This document shows positions 43,358 to 52,578 of a stretch of 64,000 bases of DNA, in pieces. Each line of letters begins with the position of its first letter. Position 1 is the first letter of the stretch. The position numbers and the translations under genes were made by a program. The notes under the pieces were generated by a model. The model was not told the DNA's origin and did no database searches. It saw nothing but the letters and a program-made list of their open reading frames with translations. The DNA comes from Ktedonospora formicarum. Lineage in GTDB: Bacteria > Chloroflexota > Ktedonobacteria > Ktedonobacterales > Ktedonobacteraceae. The stretch covers positions 2,244,501 through 2,308,500 of the forward strand of contig NZ_BNJF01000001.1 of NCBI RefSeq assembly GCF_016587355.1. Reading direction: 5' to 3'.

Positions 43358-44392
43358 CTACCACTTTGTGGCTAGTAGCATGTCAAGTTCCTCCTGCGTG
43401 CAGGCAACGGGAAAGATCGTCATATGGGTGAGTTGAGTTAAATAGTCAATGTGCTCACGATTCTGGGGATCAACCATAGCAACCGTCAATACTCTCTGAT
43501 CTTTACCTACTGGCACACAATGTAGCTCATGTGCTAGAGAATGTGGAATGAAACGCGTCAGCCGTTGTGGCAATGTAGCTGGTAATCGGAGAAAAGGTGT
43601 GGTAGGTGGTGTACCGCCCTGGACTGGAACGTTGACACGCCGAATTGGTACTTGCCTGGTTGAATACGTGGATGGCACCATAGTATGCAAGGAAGGAGTC
43701 ACAATGCGAGGGCGCAAACTAACACAGCGCGCGCTCTGCTCGGCCTGTCGTAATAGAGACTCACGTGTCTCACCTTGCGCTGGATAAGAGCCGCACCCAA
43801 TAAGAATATGCGTCTCATTCTTGAGCGGTGGGATGACCGTCTCCGCTTCTAAAAGATCGACCTGGGCATAGATACGTTCCAGGATGCTATAAGCCCCTCT
43901 CTGCTCAACCCCAGGCAGAAATAAGATCGCACTTCCCTCGCCCTGCGTAAACAAGTGATCCTCCTTACGCAAAGCAGGTTGGACTTTATCCTCAAGTTGA
44001 TGCATAAAACCAGAAGAAGGGTGCAGATAGCGGATTTCCTCGCGTTCCCCTTTCGGTCCACGTGCCACCAGGCGTTCAGCCTGCACAACATGAAAGACAA
44101 AAAGGCTAAAGGGCGAAACTTGCATGAGAAAAGTATCCAGGCTCGCGCAAAGTTTCTGCCTTAACGCGTTTGGCAATCTGACAAATTCGGTCAGACTTTG
44201 TGGCTCTTGTGTGGAAAGGGAAGCACTGGATGAAACTTCAAGCGACAGAGGCAGGCAAGTACATTGCTCGTCTTCTGACCAACGATCAGGTGTCATTCGA
44301 GCACGCGCATACTTTGCGGATTGCCTGACTAAAGGGTATTCCCCGTATTCTTGTTCTGAACGTATTTTACTCTTTGTAAGCCTGCTTGCCAT
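43358..44392 (-). CDS. MshEN-domain protein with degenerate GGDEF-like region
   Basis: 344 residues. The C-terminal ~90 residues (FLRLPATLPQRLTRFIPHSLAHELHCVPVGKDQRVLTVAMVDPQNREHIDYLTQLTHMTIFPVACTQEELDMLL) match MshEN, the N-terminal domain of type II secretion/pilus ATPases, known to bind cyclic di-GMP. The middle (about 85-240) follows the outline of a GGDEF domain (DHLFTQGEGSAILFLPGVEQRGAYSILERI), but the GGDEF signature is replaced by QGEGSA, so cyclase activity is not expected. The N-terminus is charged and unassigned. No secretion ATPase domain is present, making this a stand-alone sensor-like protein. ATG at 44392 has AGAAGAG upstream. Domain calls are by eye. Confidence 0.65.
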   Translation of the reverse strand: MASRLTKSKIRSEQEYGEYPLVRQSAKYARARMTPDRWSEDEQCTCLPLSLEVSSSASLSTQEPQSLTEFVRLPNALRQKLCASLDTFLMQVSPFSLFVFHVVQAERLVARGPKGEREEIRYLHPSSGFMHQLEDKVQPALRKEDHLFTQGEGSAILFLPGVEQRGAYSILERIYAQVDLLEAETVIPPLKNETHILIGCGSYPAQGETRESLLRQAEQSARCVSLRPRIVTPSLHTMVPSTYSTRQVPIRRVNVPVQGGTPPTTPFLRLPATLPQRLTRFIPHSLAHELHCVPVGKDQRVLTVAMVDPQNREHIDYLTQLTHMTIFPVACTQEELDMLLATKW

Positions 44393-44636
44393 CGAACTCT
44401 TCTATCAATATATAAATTCTTTTAGAGGCATAAATACATATGCTGTTATACACAACGTAGTATAACAGCGAAAGATGAAGGGGGTGCTCACTGTTCTGTT
44501 ACGGAGTGGTTAAGATTGCCTGTAGCTGGTTAAGAAGCAGCATCTCATCGCCACATCTACTGAGCGACTACTCAACCACTGACGCGACATGGTTGGGTAG
44601 CCGCCGCGAACGCTCTATAAGCCAGGAGAGTCTGTA
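44393..44636. other. Intergenic region with small inverted repeat
   Basis: GCTGTTATAC (44442-44451) and GTATAACAGC (44460-44469) form a 10-bp stem with an 8-base loop, 50-80 bases upstream of the MshEN gene. Farther left are two GGTTAAGA copies spaced 21 bases apart (44508 and 44529 areas), a possible direct-repeat protein site. Confidence 0.55.
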
Positions 44637-45335
44637 TCAGGATTCAATAACGACAGGCGCGGTAAATGTATAACCGACACCTGGCACAGTCATTATAAAG
44701 CATGGACTGTTAGGTTGAGGTTCGACTTTCTGGCGTAGGTGGCGAATATGCGTTTTTACCAGGCCTGAATCGCCAGTTTCATCATATCCCCAAACACGCT
44801 CAATGATCATATCCGTGGTCAATACCTGACCAGTATTGGTAATCAGCAGGTGCAGTAAACGGCTCTCTGTTGGCGTGAGACGCACCTTCACGCCATCGCG
44901 TGTGACCTCATGACGCATAGCATCAAGGGTAACAGGCCCCACAGTTACCGTAGAAGTACCCGAGGCACCTCGCACATTCCCCGCACGTCTCATGATTGCC
45001 TTAATGCGTGCCAGCAGTTGCCGAGGGCTGAAAGGTTTGCGCAAATAGTCGTCAGCCCCTAATTCCAGGCCACGCACCTCGTCATCCTCACGGTCATGCG
45101 CGGTTAAGATAAGCACCATCGAGTTCGTCTCATTACGCATCTGACGGCAAACCTCAAAACCATCGAGTTTTGGCATCTGAATATCCAGAATCACCAGATC
45201 GGGAAGCGATTCACGCCAACGCTTGATGGCTTGCTCTCCGTCAAAGGCACGTATCACATCGTATCCATGCCCCTTGAGCCAGTAGCTCAGCATATCTACC
45301 ATGTCGCGGTCATCGTCCGCTACCATGATTTTCAC
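44637..45335 (-). CDS. OmpR/PhoB-family response regulator
   Basis: 232 residues from GTG 45335, chosen because GGAGGA lies 9 bases upstream; an ATG 33 bases further up would read through that site. Receiver domain: acidic pocket ADDDRD, phospho-acceptor Asp in LVILDIQMPKLDG (about 54), LTAHDRE, and Lys in LRKPFSP. C-terminal winged helix (about 135-230): LTPTESRLLHLLITNTGQVLTTDMIIERVWG and VKTHIRHLRQKVEP. No histidine kinase is encoded next to it, so it is an orphan regulator within the window. It may control the MshEN gene downstream on the same strand, or the divergent double-FHA gene. Confidence 0.93.
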   Translation of the reverse strand: MKIMVADDDRDMVDMLSYWLKGHGYDVIRAFDGEQAIKRWRESLPDLVILDIQMPKLDGFEVCRQMRNETNSMVLILTAHDREDDEVRGLELGADDYLRKPFSPRQLLARIKAIMRRAGNVRGASGTSTVTVGPVTLDAMRHEVTRDGVKVRLTPTESRLLHLLITNTGQVLTTDMIIERVWGYDETGDSGLVKTHIRHLRQKVEPQPNSPCFIMTVPGVGYTFTAPVVIES

Positions 45336-45751
45336 GTCTCTAAATCCTCCTACACTACAGGCCAACATTACTATGCAAGGATGTACTGATGTACCACCCT
45401 CTATTACTTATGAGGTTTCACGCACTCACCTTCTTGAACGGGATGAATATGAGGTAGTAACATAATGATACAATGTGTGCCATAAATAGTCATGACCGAT
45501 AGTTCTTTTGGGCATTTAGCTCTATTCATCTAACCAATAAGATCGCCTCTCACGCACCCTCACCCCATAATTCGCTTGAATACTGAGAAGATCAGAAGTT
45601 GCACGCCCCTTTTACGCTTTTTTTCGCCACCCACAAGTCCTACTGTTTTGTCTGTAGTGAAAGGAGATGATATCATTTTTCTGGAACGATCCACGAAGAA
45701 AGCACAAATGCTGACTCGCTGAGAAACAAGCCGCGAAGAGATGCTGGCGAC
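45336..45751. other. Divergent intergenic region
   Basis: About 415 bases upstream of both the response regulator and the FHA gene; no gene supported. Expected to hold both promoters. Confidence 0.5.
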
Positions 45752-47138
45752 ATGAGGGAGCCAACCAAACGAATACAGCAAATTTCCCAATCTGGTTTTA
45801 TATAGGAAGCTATGGAGGAGTTGCCTGCTGCCTGTTACTCCTGGTGGGCAATATCCTCTATGCACGTCTTCTCAAGCGTGGTACACGACGCCAGCTTGCA
45901 ACAATCAGCGCGATTTGTCTAACTACTGCGCTACTACTGCTTCCTGCCTTCTTCTGGTATTATAAGCTTTTCCGTACGACACTCTCCTTCTCTGAAGAGG
46001 TTATTGTCCTGGCATATGCGGCCGTCTGTGGCTGGTTGGCACCAGTGGCTGCCAGCGCCCTCTTCCTCGGACTGGCAAAACCAAATGCTGGCACACCAGA
46101 ACGCTTAACAGAACCTTTGCTCGCTGGCACCTCGCCTTCCATCGCAAATGGATCTCTGTCAGAGCCACCTCGTTACCAACCGGGAGTTCCAGTCCCCACC
46201 GTCTTTGGTGATGAAACGCCCTGGGGCTGGCTAGAGTACCGCAACGGTAGCTTCCATGGTCAGCGCCTAGCACTCAAACGGGCAATCATGACCATCGGTC
46301 GTGATGAAAACTGTGATATCTGGTTGGATGATGATATGGCTTCGCGTCACCATGCGGAACTCACCTGGCATAATGGGCAAATCTATTTTACCGATTGCGA
46401 GAGCATGAATGGAATTCTCGTCAACGGTCGCCCAGTGAAGCGCTTTACCCTACTAGAGAATGATGATCTACTGGAAGTTGGCTCACATCGCTTCATCTTC
46501 GTCCTGGCCGAACAACAAACAAGCATCTCAGAAGAGAGCGACCCACTGGCCTATCATCAATGGCGACTCGACAGCGAACTGGCTTCAGGCAGCACAACTG
46601 GCAGTAGCCGCGATCTACCGGAGACCCGCCCTTTGGCAGAGCGACCAGCCTTCTTTGATGAGGAGATAACAGAGGATTGGAAGGACACCGCTGAGGTACA
46701 GAGACAGTGGCCGATGTCCACCGAGGCCACTCCTAACAATGGCGGTGCTTTTACCATTCGCGATGGAGAGATGGCAGGGCGTAGCTTCCTACTGGATCGG
46801 GCAGTACTCGCAGTTGGACGCGGTGTTGAAAGCGATATCATCATTAGAGATGCCTCTATCTCACGACGCCATGCTCAATTCTTACGTCAGACAAATGGAG
46901 ATTATGTCCAGGACCTCAGTAGCCGCAATGGGACACGGGTCAATGACGAGTATCTCACTGGTCCGCGCCTCTTGCGGGGGGTGACCTGGTCTCCATCGGC
47001 AATATTCACCTGGAATACATTCCGATGCCTATGACTCACACCCTTCCTCTGGCCCATCTAATTACACCCCGCCTCTACAGCGCTCCCATCAGTGGTATAG
47101 GTCCAGCCCCCATCAATCTCCCTAGCCGTCAGAAATAG
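45752..47138 (+). CDS. Membrane protein with two FHA domains, apparently frameshifted
   Basis: Two membrane helices near the N-terminus (WFYIGSYGGVACCLLLLVG and TISAICLTTALLLLPAFFW), a third at VIVLAYAAVCGWLAPVAASAL, a linker, then FHA 1 (LKRAIMTIGRDENCDIWL...SRHHAEL...MNGILVNG) and FHA 2 (LDRAVLAVGRGVESDIII...SRRHAQF...SSRNGTRVN). Both FHA cores keep the GR, S-R-x-H and NG residues, so both should bind phosphothreonine. The second FHA breaks at the GGGGGG at 46976-46981. With one added G it reads LRGGDLVSIGNIHLEYIP and continues to a stop at 47136-47138. The N-terminus is uncertain: no start codon exists in the main frame. ATG 45752 joins it only with one more base near 45783-45790. Length 1387 fits two missing bases. 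Confidence 0.78.
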
Positions 47139-47146
47139 CCTGGCAC

Positions 47147-47860
47147 TCACCATTCAACTCCATAGCGTTGGAGAGGAGATCTCGCGAGAATTGGACGACC
47201 ATGACCGGGATAGAGATAACGTACATCTAAACTGCGTAGCAAATGAAGAGTCTCACGAAATAGATATCGCCTGGCACCTGCATGCAAATGTGGAACTTCC
47301 CCCTCGCTCGTAATGAACGTATCTCCACAAATCAGCTCTTGTGAGAAGGGGTTATAGAGGCAAAGGCTTCCGGGGGTATAGCCTGGGCTAGCAATTATTC
47401 GCCAATCCGGATGCTCTGGCAATCCATTGACATCTTCCAGCCATAGATCAACCAGGCGCATTTGTTCAGCATAGGTCGATGAAAATACTTCCAGATATTG
47501 GAACGCATCAGGCAGCATACGCCCCGCGAAATGACTGATACGTGGGAGCATGCCCCCCTTTGCCTCTATCTTAGGAGCCGCTCGCCTCGCAAGAGCAGAG
47601 GCGGCCACAGGGGCTGAGCAGAAGGCTTTGAGAGCCATTACCCCTGGAGTGTGGTTGGTGTGCAGATGCGTGAGAACAACCAGATCAATGTCCTGGGGCG
47701 AGCGCCCCAGAAACTGCCGAATGTAATTATGGAGCAGCCGCACATTGAGATCAGAGCCAGGATCAACCACGACCAGGCGTTCATCTTCAATCAGATATGT
47801 GTTTGCCATTGAGAAACGATCGGTAATCGTATGCACCATCCGACGTTGATCTGGTTCCAT
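47147..47860 (-). CDS. Metallo-beta-lactamase fold protein with altered metal ligands
   Basis: 237 residues. ANTYLIEDERLVVVDPGSD opens the fold. The HxHxDH motif reads HLHTNH (H65, H67, N69, H70), the usual GH before TPGS reads GYTPGS, but GDTFI and YPGHG are kept. Thus the Asp ligand of metal site 2 and one His ligand of site 1 are replaced (Asn and Tyr). It may bind one metal, use a different metal, or have lost catalysis. Several in-frame starts exist (48043, 47905, 47860) with no strong ribosome site; I use 47860, just before the conserved fold. Convergent with the FHA gene, 8 bases apart. Confidence 0.82.
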   Translation of the reverse strand: MEPDQRRMVHTITDRFSMANTYLIEDERLVVVDPGSDLNVRLLHNYIRQFLGRSPQDIDLVVLTHLHTNHTPGVMALKAFCSAPVAASALARRAAPKIEAKGGMLPRISHFAGRMLPDAFQYLEVFSSTYAEQMRLVDLWLEDVNGLPEHPDWRIIASPGYTPGSLCLYNPFSQELICGDTFITSEGEVPHLHAGARRYLFRETLHLLRSLDVRYLYPGHGRPILARSPLQRYGVEW

Positions 47861-48173
47861 AAGCCTGTGTGAGCTATCCTTTCGCTGAGTATACACAGAA
47901 ATCATTATAAAACCTGTAACCCTGCGACGCAATAAATAGAAGCAAACAACCGCGTGGCGTACTAATTCAAGCGGAGTTCTGGAGCATACCATGAATGCAA
48001 TGGCGTAATCGGATTGGAAGAAGAAAGGATCAAGAGCCTTCATTCATCAACATGTCACACAGCCCTTAGCCCCTTTAAGAAGTACCCCTGGCTGTGATTC
48101 TACGCAGGTAAGAGGACTATATGTTATACTTACGGAAACTATGGATACATCCTCGACACGGAGGTTTATTTTA

Positions 48174-49424
48174 ATGGCACTTTCCCCTGAGGGTCAGTGG
48201 CCGCAATATACATATATTGTGCCACAGGCCTACACGAAATCCAGGGTTCGTCTCGTTGGCTTAGGCAATTATTCGCCTAATGGTATTATCACAAACGAAT
48301 TCTTCGCTTATATTTCGACCTGCCTCGGTGACCCCCGCAAGGCCGAAGATCTTGAACGCGTTACCGGATTGAGTACCAGACATGTACGTGCGAGCACACT
48401 ACAACTCTGCCGCACGATGGCGGGCGAGGACGCCCCTGGCTTAATCGATGACCCCAACGCTCCCGCAGAGGAGACGCTCGCCGATATGGGAGTCGTGGCT
48501 GCACAACGAGCTCTCGCTAGCGCTGACCTCGAAGCATCGGCGATTGATACTGTTATCGGTGCCTCATCCTCTGATAACGATGGCTTTCCAACAACAGTAG
48601 GTTTGGTCGCGGCACGCCTGGGCATACCCACTGTCCGCGCGACTATGCTCAAAGGTGCCTGCGCCTGCCAGGCAGAAGCCTTCCAGGTCTGCGCTGAAAT
48701 CCTCGCGGCTCGCTCAGCGAAGCGCGTCCTACTGGTGATGTCAGAAGGCCTCCTCCCCAACATTATGAATGTGCTGGATTGGAAAACAAGCTCACTTTTT
48801 GGTGAAGGCGCAACGGCTTATGTGTTAGAGCGCGGCGATGAGGATACTTATGTAATCAATGGCTCAGATGCACGTCAGGCCGCCAGCCTCTTCTACCAGA
48901 CGCCACTACGTAAAGACACTGTGGAGATGGCCGAGGTTGATATCAAGATTCGTCAGCTTTTCCGAGAAGGGAAAGGAAAGGAACTTAGTCAACTTCTTTC
49001 ACAATACCATGTTGGCTATACCAAGATGAATGGGAAGGAAGTCTTCCGCGAAGCCCCACGCTCTATGGCAGAAAGCGTGGATGCCTTGATGCGTCATGCA
49101 CAACTTCCTTACGATGAGCTCACGCATATCGTGCCTCACCAGGCAAACTCGCGCATCACGCGCCGCCTAGGAGAACTCCTCATTCACGATTATGGTTGGC
49201 CCGAGTCAACAATGGATAAATTGGTCGACAACTTCCGCTACTATGGCAATCTCTCCAATGCTAGCATCGGCACAGCCCTGGTAGAATTGTTACGCAATAA
49301 CCGCTTGCATCCCGGAGAATGGATGGCCCTTCCCGCAGTAGGCGGCGGCCTGAACTATGGCTGCTGGCTGGTGCGCTACCAGGGATTGAAGAATATAGAT
49401 GCCGTACTCAACCCGGCAATCTAA
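48174..49424 (+). CDS. 3-oxoacyl-ACP synthase III-like enzyme (KAS III family)
   Basis: 416 residues, longer than FabH (about 320). Thiolase-fold elements: RVTGLSTRHVR, DLEASAIDTVIGASSSDN, nucleophile-region KGACACQAEAF (Cys163 or Cys165), SEGLLPNIMNVLDW, FGEGATAYVLERG, catalytic His in IVPHQANSRITRRL, and Asn in YYGNLSNASIG. The C-H-N triad is complete. The usual CxGF after the Cys is CQAEAF here, and there is an insertion around 250-300 (KIRQLFREGKGKEL). It could condense acyl-CoA with malonyl-ACP or make a beta-keto product in a special pathway. No acyl carrier gene lies nearby. Start: ATG 48174 has GGAGG upstream. ATG 48141 is too close to the TATACT box at 48125-48130. Confidence 0.85.
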   Translation: MALSPEGQWPQYTYIVPQAYTKSRVRLVGLGNYSPNGIITNEFFAYISTCLGDPRKAEDLERVTGLSTRHVRASTLQLCRTMAGEDAPGLIDDPNAPAEETLADMGVVAAQRALASADLEASAIDTVIGASSSDNDGFPTTVGLVAARLGIPTVRATMLKGACACQAEAFQVCAEILAARSAKRVLLVMSEGLLPNIMNVLDWKTSSLFGEGATAYVLERGDEDTYVINGSDARQAASLFYQTPLRKDTVEMAEVDIKIRQLFREGKGKELSQLLSQYHVGYTKMNGKEVFREAPRSMAESVDALMRHAQLPYDELTHIVPHQANSRITRRLGELLIHDYGWPESTMDKLVDNFRYYGNLSNASIGTALVELLRNNRLHPGEWMALPAVGGGLNYGCWLVRYQGLKNIDAVLNPAI

Positions 49425-49437
49425 ACACAACTACACA

Positions 49438-49468
49438 GAAGGGCGCGTCCATGTTGGGCGCGCCCTTC
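49438..49468. terminator. Bidirectional terminator hairpin
   Basis: GAAGGGCGCG (49438-49447) pairs with CGCGCCCTTC (49459-49468), 13 bases after the KAS III-like stop and just before the convergent GNAT stop. Confidence 0.6.
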
Positions 49469-49487
49469 GCAATACTCTGAGAAAAGC

Positions 49488-50384
49488 TTAGAAAAGCCCT
49501 CGCTCATAAATATAGTAGACTTCACTATTCTCAGAAATAGCCTCCTCACTGCCAATACCTGCAAAGGCATCACGCATAATTACAAGATCGGGCACATAAA
49601 TTCTTACCTTGTCAAACTCCAACTCCAAAGCGCGTTGCATGATATCGTTAGCAAGCAAGCTAATAGGCTCAATGGCAGTGCCATCGATATAGCCGACCGA
49701 GAGATGAGGTGAAGGCTGCTCACGCGTCTCAACAATTGCCAGACCATCCAGCCGCTCCCAGCGATGGAGAAGATAGACCTGCTGCGCCTTGATCTTTTCC
49801 TCCAGCAATTCAGCGGAAATGGCATAGGCGCGGAAGCGAACATAATATAGTCCACCGACAATCGGGAAGACATTGGAGGCATTCATAAAATTAATGATGT
49901 CATCCAGGTCCTCAATGGTCGCCAAGCGTGGCTTATCAATTCCACTCAGGCGTGTGACCTGCTCAATATCTGGCTGGATGCTGAACGGAAGAAACGCCCC
50001 TACACGACGAAAATGAGCACTCTCGCTAATCTGTTGTGAGCGCTCATTCACATGCGATATCGCCATGCGCACATAGGTTGCGCCACGTCTCATGGCTTCA
50101 GCTAGCGCGGCCTGATTTACCTCACGGGCCAATCCCTGGCGGCGAAACTCGGGTGCGACGCGTAATCCCTCCAACCAGGCTTCATCTGATGTAAGCATCT
50201 CTATATGAACCAGGGCAGCAGGTTGCTCATCGACAGTCGCTACTATTAACTGGCCTGCAGGGTTACCAAGCCACTCGTCCCAGACATGCTCAATATAATC
50301 ACCATCGTCCCATGTATGCGCACAAAAAGCCAGCACAGGCTCACGATCCTCGGGCCTGGCTGGTCGTACTTTGATATCTGGCAT
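49488..50384 (-). CDS. GNAT family N-acetyltransferase
   Basis: 298 residues. GNAT core in the first half: IKVRPARPEDREPVLAFCAHTWDDGDYI, LEGLRVAPEFRRQGLAREVNQAALAEAMRRGA (motif A with Q-x-x-G-x-A), and VRMAISHVNERSQQISESAHFRRVG. The second half (about 150-298) is an extra domain, also mixed alpha/beta, possibly a second GNAT-like fold. The substrate is unknown. ATG at 50384 has GAGGAA 9 bases upstream and is preferred over the earlier 50438. It stands alone between the KAS III-like gene and a divergent PAP2 gene. Confidence 0.88.
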   Translation of the reverse strand: MPDIKVRPARPEDREPVLAFCAHTWDDGDYIEHVWDEWLGNPAGQLIVATVDEQPAALVHIEMLTSDEAWLEGLRVAPEFRRQGLAREVNQAALAEAMRRGATYVRMAISHVNERSQQISESAHFRRVGAFLPFSIQPDIEQVTRLSGIDKPRLATIEDLDDIINFMNASNVFPIVGGLYYVRFRAYAISAELLEEKIKAQQVYLLHRWERLDGLAIVETREQPSPHLSVGYIDGTAIEPISLLANDIMQRALELEFDKVRIYVPDLVIMRDAFAGIGSEEAISENSEVYYIYERGLF

Positions 50385-50678
50385 AATAAATAATTCCTCA
50401 CTTTCCACTGTTAACTGTAGCGATTCCAGACCTTCCAAGTCAATATGCAGTCAACAAGGATGCAAGGCTTTCCAATTCGCACTACTACGCGCGAATATCA
50501 TGCCTCCGAGACACAGAGGAAAGAGCTTGCGGCCCCATACGGCCCCAAAGGAAGGCAAGGCGAATTTGGGAAATGCCTTCAACGAAGAGGTTAGCACATT
50601 CGTGATAGTAGTATTCTTCGACAATTTCACCACAACTGATGATAAACTGTTCAAACCAGGAATTAGAGGATAGGTGCC

Positions 50679-51476
50679 ATGACAGAGAGGTTTAAACATA
50701 AGAGGAATAGCGTTGCGAAGCAAGAGCATATGTCCGCAGCCGTTCAGCAAGCACGACAGGAAGTCGCGGAATCGCGTTCACCCTGGTGGAATGCTTTACG
50801 TAAGACAGGCATCTTAATTGGCATAGACGCGTTATTGTTTATGCTCTTCGGCCTGCTGGCAGTCTACGTGCGCTTTAATGCAGTAATCGGGCTCGACGTA
50901 CTGATTACGCGCGAATTTCAAGAACATCGCACACCCTTGCTCGACACGATAATGCTTGCGGTGAGCTATATTGGTAGTAACTTTATGCTCTCGACACTCG
51001 TTGTGATCGTGGCGGCACTGGCGTTCTGGATCGTCAACCTACGCTTGGAAGCGGTTTTTATCATTGGGCTGAGTCTGGTCAGTTCACTTTTGAACGTGGG
51101 GCTAAAACTCTGGATCAATCGCCCACGCCCTGCCGCGAGTCTGGTAGAGATCATTCAGGTAGCAGGAGGAAAGAGCTTCCCCAGCGGGCATGTCATGAGC
51201 TATATGGCCTTTTGGGGGCTACTCCTCTCCTTCGGGCTAATTCTCTTCAAGCGGGACCGCTGGTGGCATTACCTGTTGCTAGTGATTCCCACCCTTTTTA
51301 TCATTCTCGTTGGTCCCTCACGCATCTATCTCGGCGACCACTGGGCTTCCGACGTCCTGGGTGCATACATAATCAGCCTAGTCTTGCTAACCTTAACGCT
51401 CTGGCTCTATCTGCGCTTTAAGCGCAAAGGCATTCTTGAGGCTTCTCAACAAATCAGCATACCACCTAAACAATAG
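50679..51476 (+). CDS. PAP2-family membrane phosphatase
   Basis: 265 residues. The three phosphatase motifs are complete: KLWINRPRP (KX6RP), FPSGH (PSGH), and SRIYLGDHWASDV (SRX5HX3D). Six membrane segments flank them. This is the lipid phosphatase layout of undecaprenyl-pyrophosphate or phosphatidic-acid phosphatases, acting outside the membrane. The N-terminus is a charged tail (about 1-40). ATG at 50679 has GAGG about 10 bases upstream. Likely roles are undecaprenyl-phosphate recycling or phospholipid turnover; family alone cannot decide. Confidence 0.94.
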   Translation: MTERFKHKRNSVAKQEHMSAAVQQARQEVAESRSPWWNALRKTGILIGIDALLFMLFGLLAVYVRFNAVIGLDVLITREFQEHRTPLLDTIMLAVSYIGSNFMLSTLVVIVAALAFWIVNLRLEAVFIIGLSLVSSLLNVGLKLWINRPRPAASLVEIIQVAGGKSFPSGHVMSYMAFWGLLLSFGLILFKRDRWWHYLLLVIPTLFIILVGPSRIYLGDHWASDVLGAYIISLVLLTLTLWLYLRFKRKGILEASQQISIPPKQ

Positions 51477-51512
51477 CTGGCAAGCTTAATGCATGCATAT
51501 GATCAGTTAATA

Positions 51513-51546
51513 ATGTAGGTACCGAACGTGGGTCAGGCACCTACAT
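51513..51546 (+). terminator. Hairpin downstream of the PAP2 gene
   Basis: ATGTAGGT (51513-51520) pairs with ACCTACAT (51539-51546), 37 bases after the PAP2 stop. No strong T-run; terminator role tentative. Confidence 0.4.
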
Positions 51547-51577
51547 GCAGGGGATAATCGAGAATAAGCCTCACAGC

Positions 51578-52179
51578 TCAATTGTTCTGACTCGCATCTT
51601 CCTTCGGAGTTCGGCTACGTCTTGGAGTTCGGCTACGCCTTGATTTAGGTGTTTCACTCTCTGGCTTCTCCGACATATTCGCTGACGATGGTTCCGCTGG
51701 CTGGGACTCTACTGAGGATGCCTCAGTAGCAGCCTCAACCTCCAGAGGGACTGCATTCTTATCGCCTGAAGTCTCCTCAGTGAAGGTATCTGCCTGCTCT
51801 ACGACAACTGCCTGTATTGCAGCTTGCTCCTGTTCAAGGGGGTACTAACAGGCACACCACTTAATTCTTCAGGAACTGCGGTAGATGAGGTAGGAGCAGA
51901 TATTTCATCACTGTCTAGATCTGACGTCCCGGCTATCTCTTCAACAGCACCACCCTGTTTCTCCCTAATCTGACGTAGTTGTAGCTCCAAATTATAAAGA
52001 GCTTGCTTATACTCCTCCAGGCGCTTCTGGGCTTTAGCCGCCTTCTGCTCAGACTTCTTGACATCTTTCCTGGCCTCTTCAACCTGGAGCATCAGTCTGG
52101 CCTCGCGCTTCGCAAGCTTTTTGCGCTGCTTCTTCTCTTCATCAGGTGAAATATCCTGGGTATGGTCAGTAACTGTCAT
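51578..52179 (-). CDS. Coiled-coil protein with Ser/Thr/Glu-rich tail, interrupted by an apparent -1 frameshift
   Basis: From ATG 52179 (AGGAGG 7 bases upstream) the first ~95 residues are a highly charged coiled coil (EEKKQRKKLAKREARLMLQ, KDVKKSEQKAAKAQKRLEEY). A low-complexity acidic Ser/Thr/Pro tail follows. The frame breaks at the CCCCC near 51838-51842. Adding one C continues the same kind of sequence (LEQEQAAIQAVVVEQ, then SVESQPAEPSSANMSEKPES and TPKSRRSRTPRRSRTPKED) to a stop at 51578-51580. Length 602 is one short of a multiple of three. Function is unknown; the basic RS-like tail may bind nucleic acid or cell surface polymers. Confidence 0.7.
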
Positions 52180-52578
52180 GGCATACCTCCTATTCAAATG
52201 AATACCCTTTAAGTTATTTTACGCAACTTCAAAAGTTTGAAGCCGCCAGAATTTATATAAGCTTCTCCATCGAAGAATAGCCTATTAGCATCGTTATGCG
52301 CAAGAGGAGGCTTGCTCACATAGTTTTGAGTCCTGTGTATAAGCACGTGTCTATGCGGAAGATAGTAACCCCTCCTCCCGTTATTATGCTCCTCTCTCAA
52401 ACTATCTACAGAGAAAGCACGCCAGGGTAGACACCGTTGGTTTATTCAATGCGGCTCTTAATATCTATACAACAGATGCATGAGTTCGTTTGCCCAACTA
52501 TAGCAACTATGATAGACTCAGCATAACTACTCAAACTAATTGGCTGCTTGTATACATACTCTTTATCAGGATTATGGA
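52180..52578. other. Divergent intergenic region
   Basis: About 400 bases between the coiled-coil gene and the thioesterase. No gene or clear promoter is seen. Confidence 0.5.

Noticed and set aside
45844..47034. GTG at 45844 as the start of the double-FHA protein
   Set aside because: It would begin inside the first membrane helix; the conserved hydrophobic sequence continues upstream in frame.
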